6,996 bases of DNA from Lachnospiraceae bacterium UBA4317. Lineage in GTDB: Bacteria > Bacillota_A > Clostridia > Lachnospirales > Lachnospiraceae. Positions within the stretch are counted from its first letter, which is position 1. Each line of letters starts with the position of its first letter. Under the pieces are notes generated by a model. It was not told the DNA's origin and did not search any database. It was given only the letters and a program-made list of their open reading frames with translations. Both the position numbers and the translations under genes were made by a program. The stretch is from assembly GCA_002394525.1 (NCBI GenBank), contig DGUF01000019.1:1-6996 (forward strand), given 5' to 3'. This document shows, piece after piece, positions 5,590 through 6,996 of this stretch.

Positions 5590-5618
5590 ATTTTTTCATA
5601 GGTACAGGGCTTTTTCAA
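5590..5618 (-). promoter_or_regulatory. candidate promoter for dgkA
   Basis: On the minus strand TTGAAA (5613-5618) is followed after 17 bases by AAAAAT (5590-5595), four of six matches to the -10 consensus, within an AT-rich block (about 5580-5680) in otherwise GC-rich DNA. It would start transcription roughly 60 bases upstream of the dgkA start. The -10 is imperfect and neighbouring AT-rich hexamers are alternatives. Confidence 0.4.
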
Positions 5619-5745
5619 TAGATTTTTGTAAAAACATCACAAAAAATCCAGGTTTGGCTTATAAAGATTATGCAAATCAGCAGGAAAAGGCTCCGTCCTC
5701 AGATCACGCGAGGGATGCGGGCAGCTGGCGCAGTCCCGCCGTCAT

Positions 5746-6885
5746 TCATTTGTCGAAGACAGCCGCGCAGTCCTGCAGGCGCTCGATGATATTGATGCGC
5801 TGGGGACACGCGCCCTCGCACTGGCCGCAGGCGATACAGTCGGAGGCCTTTCCCTTTCCGGCCGTGTCGCGGTCATAGGCCTCCCGGCCCTCCTTGATCT
5901 TGCCGTAGACCATCTGGCTGTTTCTGGCTTCAAAGATATCCGGGATCGGGATGTTCCGGGGACATCCGGCCGTGCAGTAGCTGCAGCCCGTGCAGGGGAT
6001 GGAGGGAATGGCGGCCAGCGCGGCCTGGGCTTTGCGGATCGTCTCCTGCTCCGCCTCATTGAGGGGGCGGAAGGCATTCCTGCCCATATAGGAGAGGTTG
6101 TCCTCCATCTGCGCCACGTTGGACATGCCGGACAGGACCGTCAGGATCCCGGGAAGAGACGCGACATAGCGGATGGCCCAGGAAGCCAGGGACATATGGG
6201 GCTCCGCGGCTTCCAGGATCTCGCGGACCGGCGCGGGCGGATTGGCCAGGGTCCCGCCCTTGACGGGCTCCATGACCACGATGGGCTTGTTGTGCCTGCG
6301 GGCGACCTCATAGTTGGCGCGCGACGCGACGGACGGGTCCTCCCAGTCCGCGTAGTTGAGCTGGAGCTGAATAAAGTCCACCTCGGGATGCTCGGTCAGG
6401 ATCTTGTCCAGCAGGTCCGGGGAGGCATGGAAGGAAAAGCCCATATTTTTGATCAGGCCCTGCTTCTTGAGGTCCGCCACGTAGTCCCAGATGTGATACT
6501 GGTCGTATTTTTCATAAGTGTTGGACTGGAGGGCATGCAGCAGGTAGTAATCAAAATATCCCGCGCCCGTCCGCTCCAGACTGGTGTAGAACTGGGCCTT
6601 GCAGGCAGCCTCGTCCTTTGCCAGGAGCCAGGCGTTGATCTTGGTCGCCAGGGTAAAGCTCTCCCGGGGATAGCGGTCGACCAGACAGGCCTTCGCGGCC
6701 TTTTCCGAGGCCCCGTCCTTTCCGTAGACATAGGCCGTATCGTAATAGGTCAGCCCCGCCTCCATGAATAGGTCAACCATTTTGCAGACCTGGTCCAGAT
6801 CGATCGCGTCGGGATCGCCCTCCAGGGTGGGAAGCCGCATGAGGCCGAAACCGAGCTTGGGAGTGTCGAGTAGATTCTTGTACAT
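5746..6885 (-). CDS. aldo/keto reductase with C-terminal two-cluster ferredoxin-like domain
   Basis: The 379-residue protein has an aldo/keto reductase barrel at about 8-290, with the expected tetrad Asp49 and Tyr54 (in YYDTAYVYG), Lys82 (TLATKI) and His117 (YYLLHAL). Further barrel motifs are GFSFHA (149-154), QLQLNYADW (173-181), VVMEPVKGG (203-211) and LSGMSN (251-256). A cysteine-rich tail follows: CTGCSYCTAGCP (Cys298, 301, 304, 308) and CIACGQCEGACP (Cys350, 353, 356, 360), each suited to a [4Fe-4S] cluster. This matches the COG1453-type predicted oxidoreductases found mainly in anaerobes, presumably cytoplasmic and passing electrons between the clusters and a carbonyl or similar substrate; the substrate is unknown. 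The ATG at 6885 is well supported by AAAGGA (6893-6898) with a seven-base spacer. The upstream flank carries dispersed 20-bp repeats. No clear terminator was found after the stop codon. Confidence 0.93.
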   Translation of the reverse strand: MYKNLLDTPKLGFGLMRLPTLEGDPDAIDLDQVCKMVDLFMEAGLTYYDTAYVYGKDGASEKAAKACLVDRYPRESFTLATKINAWLLAKDEAACKAQFYTSLERTGAGYFDYYLLHALQSNTYEKYDQYHIWDYVADLKKQGLIKNMGFSFHASPDLLDKILTEHPEVDFIQLQLNYADWEDPSVASRANYEVARRHNKPIVVMEPVKGGTLANPPAPVREILEAAEPHMSLASWAIRYVASLPGILTVLSGMSNVAQMEDNLSYMGRNAFRPLNEAEQETIRKAQAALAAIPSIPCTGCSYCTAGCPRNIPIPDIFEARNSQMVYGKIKEGREAYDRDTAGKGKASDCIACGQCEGACPQRINIIERLQDCAAVFDK

Positions 6886-6922
6886 AGTTTATTCCTTTCT
6901 TAAATTGACAGGCCTGGGGAAG

Positions 6923-6992
6923 TGAGTCACGGGGGACGGTTCTGAGTCACGGGGGACGGTTCTGAGTCACGGGGGACGGTTCTATTGACTCA
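6923..6992 (+). repeat. three tandem 20-bp units of the TGAGTCA/GGGGACG repeat
   Basis: Three identical units GAGTCACGGGGGACGGTTCT occupy 6924-6943, 6944-6963 and 6964-6983, followed by ATTGACTCATTTT. The whole is bounded by TGAGTCA (6923-6929) and its inverted copy TGACTCA (6986-6992), as in the unit at 1739-1769. It lies 38 bases upstream of the aldo/keto reductase start and may continue past the window edge. The pattern resembles short repeats mobilised by REP-associated transposases (recalled from general knowledge, not checked). Confidence 0.8.
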
Positions 6993-6996
6993 TTTT

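Noticed and set aside
5720..5745. GCGGG/CCCGC inverted repeat after the aldo/keto reductase as a terminator
   Set aside because: The stem is short, the interior pairs poorly, and no T run follows on the minus strand.

Overview
The window is a GC-rich chromosomal stretch, most likely from an anaerobic Clostridia-type Firmicute (Lachnospiraceae-like). The clues are Shine-Dalgarno sites of the GGAGG/AAAGGA type, a lipoprotein amidase homologue of the kind common in gut Clostridia, an ABC1-family kinase next to a small phasin-like protein, a Gram-positive-type diacylglycerol/undecaprenol kinase, and an aldo/keto reductase with a ferredoxin-like tail. The taxon is inferred from gene content only; there is no rRNA or other marker gene.

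Layout: one gene reads rightward (191-1741, an Amidase_3-family lipoprotein) and four read leftward: the aldo/keto reductase (6885-5746), dgkA (5526-4789), the phasin-like protein (4487-4071) and the ABC1/UbiB kinase (3680-2088). The amidase and kinase genes converge on a 346-bp gap holding a strong bidirectional terminator (1923-1974), a second hairpin array at the kinase stop codon, and two small repeat families. The four leftward genes are separated by gaps of 219 to 390 bp, so they are probably separate transcripts rather than one tight operon.

The common theme is the cell envelope and lipids: a surface lipoprotein with a peptidoglycan-amidase fold, an atypical kinase of the family that acts on isoprenoid-lipid pathways, a phasin-like amphipathic helical protein, and a kinase that makes undecaprenyl phosphate or phosphatidate. 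The redox enzyme at the right end is not obviously connected.

The most notable signals are: (1) the amidase homologue keeps two expected active-site positions but has Tyr and Cys where a zinc His and the catalytic Glu are expected, so it may be a non-catalytic wall binder; (2) DgkA carries an N-terminal basic extension of about 130 residues built on a 12-residue repeat; (3) a phasin-like gene sits next to an ABC1 kinase with no PHA genes in view; (4) nine contiguous 16-bp units lie upstream of the kinase; (5) a dispersed TGAGTCA/GGGGACG repeat family occupies three intergenic gaps and supplies the amidase stop codon. I see no CRISPR array, tRNA, rRNA, transposase gene or phage gene.
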